Shown: positions 1-4,850, counted from the stretch's first letter. The stretch: 5,592 nucleotides of DNA from Bacteroidota bacterium (GCA_020631675.1 JAHDGT010000107.1:5685-11276), one strand, 5' to 3'. Notes: generated by a model from the letters alone, not told the origin. Made by a program: numbers and translations.

Positions 1-866
1 TAAGACTTCGCTAATAATACAGGACTCAATACAGTACCGTAAGCAATAGCAACAACACCATCGCGAGCGTCAATTTGGTAGCAGTCAGCACAACCGTCGC
101 CAATAACATCAGCGAAACCTTCGATGCCCCAGCCTTCCCAAGTATCACCACCGTCCAAAGAACGAGCGAAGTTGATAGAACCAGCAACGCCAGAACCCTC
201 ACCATCTTGACGAGAGATCACCGCATAGATGTTATCACCATCTACAGCAGCACGAGGCCATACACCGTTTTCATCATCCACCTCAGTACCAACAGTGATG
301 TTGCTCCAAGAAGCACCTTCATCATCAGAGTAACAGAAGTTCATACCATTAGCACCCGTGTGCGTAATAGAGTATAAACGACCACTTGCCGTTTTACCAA
401 TGCTTGGCCAACCTACACGTACAGAACCTTCTAAACGCTCCATCTCATCTAAAGGAACGTTCCAAGTAGAACCACCGTCAGCAGACCAGTTAAAACCAGT
501 ACCACGGTCAGGAGCAGAAATGTCACCAGACATGGAACGAGTCCATGACGCATAAACATTACCATCCGCATCAGCAGCAACACGACGGCACATACCGTAG
601 TTAGACTGCAAATCATAAGTAGTTTCACCAACCAAAGTTCCCGCAGAACGAGAGCTGTGATCAAAAGAACCTGGAGTTACTGGGTGGCTAGCGATATCGC
701 CAGTCTCATTACCAGTAGTAGCATGAACGGAGTGCGTCTTAGCTTGCACCACGTCGCGCTCGATACCCGTGTTCACATTCTGTGACACAGGCGCTAAACG
801 AGCTTGCTGAGCATTTGCGCTAACACAAAAGCAAACAGCGAAAGCTGTAAGTAGCGTTCTCAACAT
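1..866 (-). CDS. Secreted Asp-box (BNR/sialidase-like) beta-propeller protein, N-terminal part
   Basis: The frame is open from an ATG at 866-864 to the left edge: 288 codons, with the C-terminus missing. Residues 1-19 form a signal peptide ending ANA|QQ. The mature part carries three Asp-boxes (S-x-D-x-G-x-[TS]-W): SADGGSTW (128-135), SDDEGASW (180-187) and SLDGGDTW (236-243). Their spacing of 52 and 56 residues is what successive blades of a sialidase-type propeller give. A CADC pair lies at 259-262. Asp-boxes are structural, and no sialidase catalytic residues (Arg triad, Tyr/Glu) can be assigned, so the enzyme activity is unknown; it may be a glycan-binding or adhesive surface protein. Codons are strongly biased to T-ending forms (GGT, GCT, TCT, CGT), unlike the neighbours, which suggests high expression. 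In this phylum such proteins often end in a type IX secretion sorting domain, but that end is outside the window. There is no Shine-Dalgarno sequence. The fold is fairly sure; the function is not. Confidence 0.85.
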   Translation of the reverse strand, partial: MLRTLLTAFAVCFCVSANAQQARLAPVSQNVNTGIERDVVQAKTHSVHATTGNETGDIASHPVTPGSFDHSSRSAGTLVGETTYDLQSNYGMCRRVAADADGNVYASWTRSMSGDISAPDRGTGFNWSADGGSTWNVPLDEMERLEGSVRVGWPSIGKTASGRLYSITHTGANGMNFCYSDDEGASWSNITVGTEVDDENGVWPRAAVDGDNIYAVISRQDGEGSGVAGSINFARSLDGGDTWEGWGIEGFADVIGDGCADCYQIDARDGVVAIAYGTVLSPVLLAKS

Positions 867-1091
867 AGGATTAAGATTTTATAATTAGGATAAGTAAACA
901 AAAAAGTTTCAGTTCAAAATAGAATAAGCGAGCTTACTAAAGCTAGCCTAATTGACTACAAAAGTAACAATTCGCATTTTCTTAACGCCAAATTAACCAC
1001 TAAGATCGGAGCATGCAAACCGTGGTTTTTGATAATTTTACGATAGCGTGACGCCCAAGTGAGCGTCTAAGCCTTTGTAAATCAAAGAATT
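867..1091. other. Intergenic region upstream of the Asp-box gene
   Basis: This AT-rich stretch lies between the Asp-box gene start and the terminators of the next minus-strand gene. No coding frame is convincing on either strand. Apart from the promoter candidate at 989-1019, only weak dyads are visible: AAACC-GT-GGTTT at 1017-1028 and GACGC/GCGTC at 1050-1067. Neither has a clear role. Confidence 0.6.
989..1019 (-). promoter_or_regulatory. Candidate Bacteroidota promoter for the Asp-box gene
   Basis: Read on the minus strand, TTTG (1019-1016) is followed after 20 bases by TAATTTG (995-989). This is close to the Bacteroidota consensus TTTG-N17-23-TAnnTTTG, with one base missing in the -7 box. 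Transcription would start near 980-985, leaving a 5' untranslated region of about 115 bases. That region contains a small hairpin (AGCTT at 931-935 pairing with AAGCT at 940-944). A second, weaker TATTTTG nearer the gene has no good upstream partner. Confidence 0.4.
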
Positions 1092-1150
1092 AAAAAAGAC
1101 CAAACACTGGCTATTCACATCAAATGATGTGATGAAACCAGAATTTGGTC
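1092..1150 (-). terminator. Long intrinsic terminator, distal of a tandem pair
   Basis: An extended imperfect hairpin is built from GACCAAA (1098-1104) with TTTGGTC (1144-1150), CTGG (1107-1110) with CCAG (1138-1141), and an apical CACATCA (1116-1122) with TGATGTG (1125-1131). On the minus strand it runs straight into six T (complement of 1097-1092). No T-run follows on the plus strand, so it points the same way as the membrane-protein gene ending at 1209. It would also shield the Asp-box gene from read-through. Confidence 0.65.
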
Positions 1151-1153
1151 GCT

Positions 1154-1174
1154 AAAAATGCCATTGAAATGGCA
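1154..1174 (-). terminator. Intrinsic terminator of the membrane-protein gene
   Basis: A perfect 7-bp stem, TGCCATT (1159-1165) with AATGGCA (1168-1174), is followed on the minus strand by five T (complement of 1158-1154). It starts about 35 bases after the stop codon at 1209. The two-base loop would in practice open to four or more bases. The stem is short and only moderately GC-rich, which may explain the second, larger hairpin directly behind it. Confidence 0.65.
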
Positions 1175-1208
1175 AACTGTTGACATAAATTCTCCTAACA
1201 CACAAGCT

Positions 1209-1733
1209 TTAACGATCCAAAATAGGCATCATCAAAGTATAAATAGGTAATAACAACGCTCCATATACCGCATTGTACCAATCCAATTGCTCAAAAGGAC
1301 CACCTATAGCGAAAACCCAAATGAAAAAAGCGATCGTCGAGATCAATATCTGCTTATAGGGTACAGATTCACCCGGAGCCGTCGTCACTCGCCAAATGTA
1401 TAAAGGCGTAATAATGAACAAGGCGATAAATATCAACCAAGAGATCATCTCAGGCAAACTCGGGTTACCCTCCACCATGCCATTCATCGTAATATAAGCC
1501 GCCACGATCTCAGAAGGAATATATTTGATCAACTTGGTCGTAAAATCGTCGATCTCAACCGCTGGCTGATGCGCCGTCGACGCAGCAGGCGCCATAGAAG
1601 GATCCAAAGCCTCCCGATGCACATCCATTTCCATCGCCGGACCAAATGCCGATCTATTCACATTCACATCCGACTCGAAGGTCGTCGTTTGCTGCCTGTT
1701 AAAATCTGATGCTTTTATTACCCTTCTTCCCAT
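1209..1733 (-). CDS. Small membrane protein with disordered N-terminus, unknown function
   Basis: The protein has 174 residues and no family name can be assigned with confidence. Residues 1-60 are hydrophilic and rich in Ala, Pro, Thr and Met, probably disordered and cytoplasmic, with no signal peptide. Residues 62-85 hold the most distinctive segment, DDFTTKLIKYIPSEIVAAY, an amphipathic helix or short membrane entry. Three hydrophobic helices follow at about 96-115, 128-147 and 153-172, with a GGPFEQLDWY loop between the last two. The ATG start at 1733 is supported by AAGGAG placed 7 bases upstream (1746-1741), the only clear Shine-Dalgarno sequence in the window. A -7 box lies 40 bases upstream and tandem terminators follow, so it is probably a single-gene transcript. 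Similar 'K-Y-I-P-x-E' helices followed by transmembrane segments occur, from memory, in uncharacterised membrane proteins of several phyla; this was not checked. It could anchor or sense something at the inner membrane, but nothing in the sequence decides this. Confidence 0.85.
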   Translation of the reverse strand: MGRRVIKASDFNRQQTTTFESDVNVNRSAFGPAMEMDVHREALDPSMAPAASTAHQPAVEIDDFTTKLIKYIPSEIVAAYITMNGMVEGNPSLPEMISWLIFIALFIITPLYIWRVTTAPGESVPYKQILISTIAFFIWVFAIGGPFEQLDWYNAVYGALLLPIYTLMMPILDR

Positions 1734-1740
1734 GATGTTT

Positions 1741-1746
1741 CTCCTT
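1741..1746 (-). promoter_or_regulatory. Shine-Dalgarno sequence for the membrane-protein gene
   Basis: AAGGAG on the minus strand, 7 bases before the ATG at 1733. It fixes the start codon. It stands out because no other gene here has a purine-rich site at the right distance, as is normal for Bacteroidota. Confidence 0.6.
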
Positions 1747-1772
1747 AATTCTTAGTAATGAATTGCAAAGCC

Positions 1773-1780
1773 CAAATATA
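1773..1780 (-). promoter_or_regulatory. -7 promoter element for the membrane-protein gene
   Basis: TATATTTG on the minus strand matches the Bacteroidota -7 consensus TAnnTTTG exactly. It would give a leader of roughly 30-35 bases. No TTTG occurs at the usual distance; the nearest TTG (1809-1807) is 26 bases away, too far for a good match. The promoter may therefore be weak or depend on an activator binding between it and the divergent promoter at 1820. Confidence 0.4.
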
Positions 1781-1819
1781 AGAAACAGATCGCGCATTTA
1801 TCACAGCAATGTAAGCCTC

Positions 1820-1849
1820 TTTGAACCATTTCTATTTTTTTTAATTTTG
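1820..1849 (+). promoter_or_regulatory. Candidate promoter reading towards the GHMP kinase
   Basis: TTTG (1820-1823), 18 bases, then TAATTTTG (1842-1849): a full match to the Bacteroidota TTTG / TAnnTTTG promoter pattern and the best one in the window. The start point would fall near 1853-1857, at the left edge of the inverted repeat that begins at 1856. The kinase ATG is at 2140, so the transcript would begin with about 285 untranslated, highly structured bases. It may drive a leader, a separate small RNA, or both. Confidence 0.5.
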
Positions 1850-1855
1850 GGCACA

Positions 1856-1975
1856 TACCCGCAATAAAAAGCTGGCGCAAGCCTTTACCAAAATATTCAG
1901 CGCCCTGCACGAAATCTCACGTCTCGAGTCTCATGTCTCGAGTCTAAAAAAAGCGCCAGCTTTTTAAAGCGGGTA
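1856..1975. repeat. 120-base interrupted inverted repeat (attenuator-like or MITE-like)
   Basis: The left arm TACCCGC (1856-1862) pairs with GCGGGTA (1969-1975). After an AA/AA internal mismatch, T1865 pairs with A1966, and AAAAAGCTGGCGC (1866-1878) pairs perfectly with GCGCCAGCTTTTT (1953-1965). That gives 21 paired positions around a 74-base centre. The inner 13-bp stem with flanking A and T runs resembles a bidirectional terminator, but it sits between divergent genes, where none is needed. A competing partner for GGCGC (1874-1878) is GCGCC at 1900-1904, so alternative folds are possible. It could be a transcription attenuator in the kinase leader or a small non-autonomous mobile repeat. 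No target-site duplication is evident. Confidence 0.6.
1916..1943. repeat. Four tandem CTCnnGT heptamers
   Basis: CTCACGT, CTCGAGT, CTCATGT and CTCGAGT follow each other without gaps, so the array can also be read as a 14-base unit (CTCAYGTCTCGAGT) twice with one difference. It lies in the centre of the 120-base inverted repeat. Each CTCGAG is self-complementary. Short heptamer arrays of this type arise by slippage; no coding or protein-binding role can be shown. Confidence 0.75.
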
Positions 1976-2113
1976 CCGGGCTATCCACTAAAATTCCCCT
2001 GCCATCTGCTGCTTCGCTGGCAGGCTTACAAAGAGCTTCGCGAGGTCGCTTTCGTAAGCCGCCGCTCAGGGCGCATCTGTCAGGCTCATTACCGCTCCTA
2101 TCCCTTGTGCGGA
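1969..2113 (+). ncRNA. Structured GC-rich intergenic element, possible multicopy Bacteroidota RNA or repeat
   Basis: This block is richer in GC than its surroundings and has no convincing reading frame. It opens with GCGGGTACCGGGCTATCC (1969-1986) and closes with ACCGCTCCTATCCCT (2091-2105). Two stems lie between: CCTGCCA (1998-2004) with TGGCAGG (2018-2024), and GGCTTAC (2023-2029) with GTAAGCC (2054-2060), the latter extended by an imperfect AAAG/CTTT pairing. The GGGCTATCC and CCGCT-n-CTATCCCT boxes resemble, from memory, an abundant intergenic element of flavobacteria and relatives. The Rfam Flavo-1 RNA is one candidate identity, but this is recall and not a search. The strand is inferred from those boxes and the promoter at 1820. 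Its presence argues against the GTG at 2107 as a translation start. Confidence 0.4.
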
Positions 2114-2128
2114 CAGGATCGGCATCTA

Positions 2129-2138
2129 GGTACGTACC
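2129..2138. promoter_or_regulatory. 10-base palindrome directly before the GHMP kinase start codon
   Basis: GGTACGTACC is a perfect palindrome ending one base before the ATG at 2140. It covers the place where a ribosome-binding site would lie, so it could be an operator or just chance. Its core GTAC also occurs in GGTACC at 1972-1977. Confidence 0.3.
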
Positions 2139-2139
2139 A

Positions 2140-3093
2140 ATGATCCAAGAATTCTACGCCCACGGCAAACTCATGCTCACTGGCGAATACTACGCCCTCA
2201 ATGGCGCACTCGTGCTGGCCTTCCCCACCAAACTGGGGCAATCCATGAAAGTCCACCAGCCAGAAAACGCAACCCCCAAAAGATTCCCCCGCCTCAACTG
2301 GACCGCCTATACCCACACCCAAGAAAAATGGCTCGAACACTCCTTCCTCCTCGCTGAACTCGACTTAGGCAGATGCGAGTATCATAAAATCTTAAAGACT
2401 AAATCTTTCTTATGCAATATAATTTGTAGTGCAAAGTCAATAGCTGGCCAATTCCCTTGGAATATGACCAAAGACATCGCCATTGATACCCATTTAGAAT
2501 TTCATCGCGATTGGGGTTTGGGATCCAGCTCTACTATGATCCATAATCTGGCCACCTACTTCAAGATTGATCCCTACGCCCTACAATACGCCAACTTCGG
2601 CGGCTCCGCCTACGACATTGCCTGTGCCGGAGCCGAAGGGCCCATACTTTATAGAAAAGGGGAGGAAGACTCAACAACAGAAGCAGTCACCTTTTCACCC
2701 CCATATTTGGATCAGCTTTACTTAGTACACCTCAAACAAAAGCAAAACTCCAGAGAAGGAATCAAACACTTCAAAGCCCAAGCTCCCAGTGATCAAATAA
2801 CAACCATAGCCACTTTAGACCAACTGACCAAAGCCATACTTGAAGCCAAGACACTATCCGAATTCGAAGACTTGCTTGATGAATACGAAGACATCATTTC
2901 CACCCAACTCAAAATGCCCAAAGTAAAAGACCGCCTCTTTGCCGATTATTGGGGAAGCTGTCGGTCACTAGGCGCGTGGGGCGGAGACATGATCCTCGTC
3001 ACCTCCGATCGCAGCGAAGCAACGACCAAAGCCTATTTCCAATCAAAAGGATATAACACTTTCATCTCATTCCAAGAAATGGTAATTTTGTAA
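2140..3093 (+). CDS. GYDIA-type GHMP family kinase
   Basis: The 317-residue protein is a GHMP-superfamily small-molecule kinase. The N-terminal motif HGKLMLTGEYYALNGALVLAFPT (8-30) is the first GHMP signature. GLGSSST (126-132) is the glycine/serine-rich ATP loop, preceded by LEFHRDW as in the family. GSAYDIACA (155-163) is the motif after which the family is named, here with Ala for the usual Gly before Tyr. GAWGGD (278-283) is the C-terminal third motif. The frame is open back to a GTG at 2107, but that start would add 11 residues encoded in a structured element; the ATG gives MIQEFYAHGK, the usual family N-terminus. The substrate is unproven. In flavobacteria this kinase is, from memory, often next to HMG-CoA reductase, which suggests mevalonate-type isoprenoid metabolism; no such neighbour is visible here. 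It probably acts in the cytoplasm. The next gene starts 28 bases later and may be partly co-transcribed. Confidence 0.9.
   Translation: MIQEFYAHGKLMLTGEYYALNGALVLAFPTKLGQSMKVHQPENATPKRFPRLNWTAYTHTQEKWLEHSFLLAELDLGRCEYHKILKTKSFLCNIICSAKSIAGQFPWNMTKDIAIDTHLEFHRDWGLGSSSTMIHNLATYFKIDPYALQYANFGGSAYDIACAGAEGPILYRKGEEDSTTEAVTFSPPYLDQLYLVHLKQKQNSREGIKHFKAQAPSDQITTIATLDQLTKAILEAKTLSEFEDLLDEYEDIISTQLKMPKVKDRLFADYWGSCRSLGAWGGDMILVTSDRSEATTKAYFQSKGYNTFISFQEMVIL
3060..3090 (+). promoter_or_regulatory. Candidate promoter for the secreted protein gene, inside the kinase 3' end
   Basis: TTTC (3060-3063), 19 bases, then TAATTTTG (3083-3090), an exact TAnnTTTG box overlapping the last codons of the kinase gene. 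The start point would fall near 3095-3098, about 25 bases before the ATG at 3122. The upstream box has one mismatch. It would let the secreted-protein gene be transcribed independently of the kinase. Confidence 0.35.
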
Positions 3094-3121
3094 TACAAAT
3101 GGTTCATTGAATTCAACTCCC

Positions 3122-4090
3122 ATGAAATTTTCAACTTGTTTGTACACTGCATTCTTATGCCTGTGCTATTTATGCTTTCAAACATGCTGTCAGGCACAAA
3201 GCACCCCTAAACAGAAGCCCAATACCATCGTCTTCAATATGAATGCTCCAAATGGTCGTTATTTTAAGGGGCATCTAAAATCCTATGAGGACTTAGAACA
3301 GCAGTTCACAACTGCTTTAAGCCACAAGGGCTACCATGTACTCAACGCATCAGAAAGAATAGACTTCATGGACACCGAATTTGTTTATGACGACCTTTTG
3401 TTTCTGGATGTATTCTATTATGAGTACGTGGATGGTGATCCGCAATTTTGCTTATCGGTAAGAGATGGTGAACAGTTCTATTACAGCGAAGCCCGTGGAT
3501 ACGAAGAAACAGAACTCATAAGGATAGACTTGGTTACACATCGAAAACGAGTGTACGAGCAGTTAGCTTCTGAAATACTAGCCGACTTCCCACCTGCCAA
3601 TAAAATAAGAACGCTGGATAAATTTAAACCCAGTGATTTTCTAATAGAGCAGAACAGTTTTTATGCTATTGCACCTGGTAGTAGGTCCTCGGCAGTAACG
3701 CAAGGAAGTATGGTACTCAATGCCTTAAGCACAATGAGTGTTAAAGAGCAAAAGCGGTATTTCAAAGCAAAAAGCAAGTTTGATGTAAACTATGAGATTG
3801 AACAAGACTATGAAGAGCAGGTATTACTTGTTCTCGACATCAACTTTGTTGATTATGTAATGGGACAGTTAACGGAAGAATTTGTATTCCCACTCTATGA
3901 TCAAAAAACGCTCAATATTCATTGCAGCATTGACAAACTTGGTTTTACCCGTTTTAAGTCAGTAGATGAAGAAATAGAATTAAGAGACAAGCAAATAGAA
4001 ATTTTTGAACGCATGGTCCAAAGCCTCCCGCTCTGGCTAACAGACGGCAGCAGAAATCACGACTTAACGATCAGCGTTCGTTTTAATTGA
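3122..4090 (+). CDS. Secreted protein of unknown function with Cys-rich signal peptide
   Basis: I do not recognise this 322-residue protein. The ATG at 3122 is preferred over an upstream in-frame TTG (3107) because it places the signal peptide at the N-terminus: MKFSTCLYTAFLCLCYLCFQ, with cleavage probably at CQA|QS (25/26). There is no lipobox, so a soluble periplasmic, outer-membrane-associated or exported protein is likely. The signal segment has six cysteines (6, 13, 15, 18, 22, 23), which is unusual. The mature part is acidic and mixed alpha/beta. It has an aromatic-rich strand region at about 83-107 (FVYDDLLFLDVFYYEYVDG), a charged helical stretch around 130-155, and a strand-rich C-terminal half (LLVLDINFVDYVMG near 230-243) ending TISVRFN. 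No catalytic motif or repeat stands out. Codon use is AT-richer than in the 5' part of the kinase gene upstream. It could share a transcript with the kinase, but no functional link is evident. Confidence 0.8.
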   Translation: MKFSTCLYTAFLCLCYLCFQTCCQAQSTPKQKPNTIVFNMNAPNGRYFKGHLKSYEDLEQQFTTALSHKGYHVLNASERIDFMDTEFVYDDLLFLDVFYYEYVDGDPQFCLSVRDGEQFYYSEARGYEETELIRIDLVTHRKRVYEQLASEILADFPPANKIRTLDKFKPSDFLIEQNSFYAIAPGSRSSAVTQGSMVLNALSTMSVKEQKRYFKAKSKFDVNYEIEQDYEEQVLLVLDINFVDYVMGQLTEEFVFPLYDQKTLNIHCSIDKLGFTRFKSVDEEIELRDKQIEIFERMVQSLPLWLTDGSRNHDLTISVRFN

Positions 4091-4109
4091 TGAGTTGGTA
4101 GGATAGAGT

Positions 4110-4126
4110 GACTGCCGCAGGCAGTC
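4110..4126. other. Hairpin between convergent genes
   Basis: GACTGCC (4110-4116), loop GCA, GGCAGTC (4120-4126): a perfect, stable 7-bp stem in the 78-base gap between the convergent secreted-protein gene and kptA. The position suits a bidirectional transcription end point. There is no T-run on either side, so it is not a standard intrinsic terminator. It may stabilise 3' ends or be a short palindromic repeat. Confidence 0.45.
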
Positions 4127-4168
4127 GGGGTGGTAATTCCACGATCTAAGCTAAACAAGCATCTCATA

Positions 4169-4714
4169 TCAAACCAACTGCAAATACGCAACAGGTACAT
4201 GATCTGTTAGCCAAACCCCATTATCAGAACAATAGAATTTGTGTCCATCCGCATACATGCGCTCCGTATCAACCAGCAGCAACTCCAGCTTACCATGACG
4301 TGCCCCTACATTAGAAGCTGTCGACTTATCCGCACTCAAATGCACATGATGTCGACTCATTTTTTTCAGTCCACCCTCAAAGATCAGATGTAGAAAACGT
4401 TTAGCCGTACCATGATACAACTGCTTGGGAGGAACCCGCTCTTCCAAGCCCAATTCAATAGCAATAGAATGCCCTTGATTGGCGCGGATCATGCTTTTAT
4501 CAGCATTAAAAGAAAAGCGTTTTTTATTGTTTTCTTGAACGATCAGCTCCAACATGGGCAGATCAATAGGTCTGCCAGCCGTATTCATCTTATCAATCAA
4601 AACCGGAACGGAAGTCCAGCCTTGTTTATCTAATTCCAAACCGATCACTTCTGGTTTGTGTCGTAGCAGCAAGCTCAAAAACTTACTGTGCTTTTTTACT
4701 AGTTTATGATTCAT
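4169..4714 (-). CDS. kptA: RNA 2'-phosphotransferase (KptA/Tpt1 family)
   Basis: The 181-residue protein is a full-length KptA/Tpt1. The family moves the 2'-phosphate left at an RNA splice or repair junction onto NAD+, giving 2'-OH RNA, nicotinamide and ADP-ribose 1'',2''-cyclic phosphate, in the cytoplasm. The N-terminal RNA-binding lobe begins SKFLSLLLRHKPEVIGLELD, with the catalytic-type Arg18-His19 pair. Arg77 lies in MIRANQGHS, the phosphate-binding motif. The ADP-ribosyltransferase-like lobe has LYHGT (99-103), GLKKMSRHHVHLS (115-127), and Arg139 in VGARHGK, matching the fourth conserved Arg. All four core residues of the Arg-His-Arg-Arg set are therefore present and the enzyme should be active. 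Yeast uses Tpt1 in tRNA splicing; the bacterial role is unsettled because such splicing is absent. No RNA ligase or tRNA gene is adjacent. There is no Shine-Dalgarno sequence; a 24-base palindrome ends 8 bases before the start. Confidence 0.95.
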   Translation of the reverse strand: MNHKLVKKHSKFLSLLLRHKPEVIGLELDKQGWTSVPVLIDKMNTAGRPIDLPMLELIVQENNKKRFSFNADKSMIRANQGHSIAIELGLEERVPPKQLYHGTAKRFLHLIFEGGLKKMSRHHVHLSADKSTASNVGARHGKLELLLVDTERMYADGHKFYCSDNGVWLTDHVPVAYLQLV

Positions 4715-4721
4715 TGTCTTT

Positions 4722-4745
4722 GTATTTCCTTGTACAAGGGAATAC
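4722..4745. promoter_or_regulatory. 24-base palindrome upstream of kptA
   Basis: A perfect 12-base core, CCTTGTACAAGG (4728-4739), is flanked by GTATT (4722-4726) and AATAC (4741-4745). The only break in symmetry is T4727/G4740, which would form a wobble pair in RNA. Its centre (4733/4734) is about 20 bases from the kptA ATG. It has the form of an operator for a dimeric regulator, or of a hairpin that could limit translation initiation. No consensus promoter is visible between it and the upstream gene. Confidence 0.45.
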
Positions 4746-4761
4746 TTAATGGTTTAGTTCC

Positions 4762-4789
4762 AGTGGTATGTTACCTTAATCTTACCACT
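4762..4789. other. Hairpin at the end of the mini-ORF
   Basis: AGTGGTA (4762-4768) pairs with TACCACT (4783-4789) across a 14-base loop. It overlaps the stop codon of the possible small gene at 4782-4850 and lies just before the kptA palindrome. No T-run follows on the minus strand, so it is a weak terminator at best. Confidence 0.3.
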
Positions 4790-4850
4790 CTTGCATATTC
4801 TCTAAATCTTCTTGGGTGAATTGTAAGCCTGCTTTTTTTAATTCTTTCAT
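4782..4850 (-). CDS. Possible 22-residue peptide gene or gene remnant
   Basis: An ATG at 4850 opens 22 codons, MKELKKAGLQFTQEDLENMQ plus EW, ending in TAA. The charged, helical composition and ordinary codon use look more like protein than random AT-rich DNA. The frame is also open upstream for 17 codons into the tail of the neighbouring gene (through ILIDTSCFFYKYS), ending at an in-frame TAA. It could be a true small protein, the tail of a decayed longer gene, or chance. It has no Shine-Dalgarno sequence and no identified promoter. I do not recognise the family. Confidence 0.25.
   Translation of the reverse strand: MKELKKAGLQFTQEDLENMQEW

Noticed and set aside
75..664. Open frames at 75-377 (+), 358-555 (+) and 449-664 (-)
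   Set aside because: They lie inside the Asp-box gene in other frames. Their composition is low-complexity shadow of the repeated GGT/GCT/TCT codons, and the real frame has a signal peptide and three Asp-boxes.
1916..1943. CRISPR array
   Set aside because: Units of 7 bases without spacers are a simple tandem repeat, not repeat-spacer units; no cas-like gene is present.
2107..2139. GTG start adding 11 residues to the GHMP kinase
   Set aside because: It lies in the structured intergenic block and the added residues do not resemble the family; the ATG at 2140 gives the typical N-terminus.
2098..2340. Minus-strand open frame of 80 codons
   Set aside because: It is antisense to the GHMP kinase N-terminal motif region and arises from C-rich third positions; there is no family resemblance.
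3107..3121. TTG start adding 5 residues to the secreted protein
   Set aside because: The ATG at 3122 starts the signal peptide directly, and no ribosome-binding site favours the TTG.
4093..4179. AGTTGGT (4093-4099) pairing with ACCAACT (4173-4179)
   Set aside because: The right arm lies in the last codons of kptA and the spacing is 73 bases; a single 7-base match at this distance is expected by chance.
4412..4633. Plus-strand open frame of 73 codons
   Set aside because: It is antisense to the conserved core of kptA and has no independent support.
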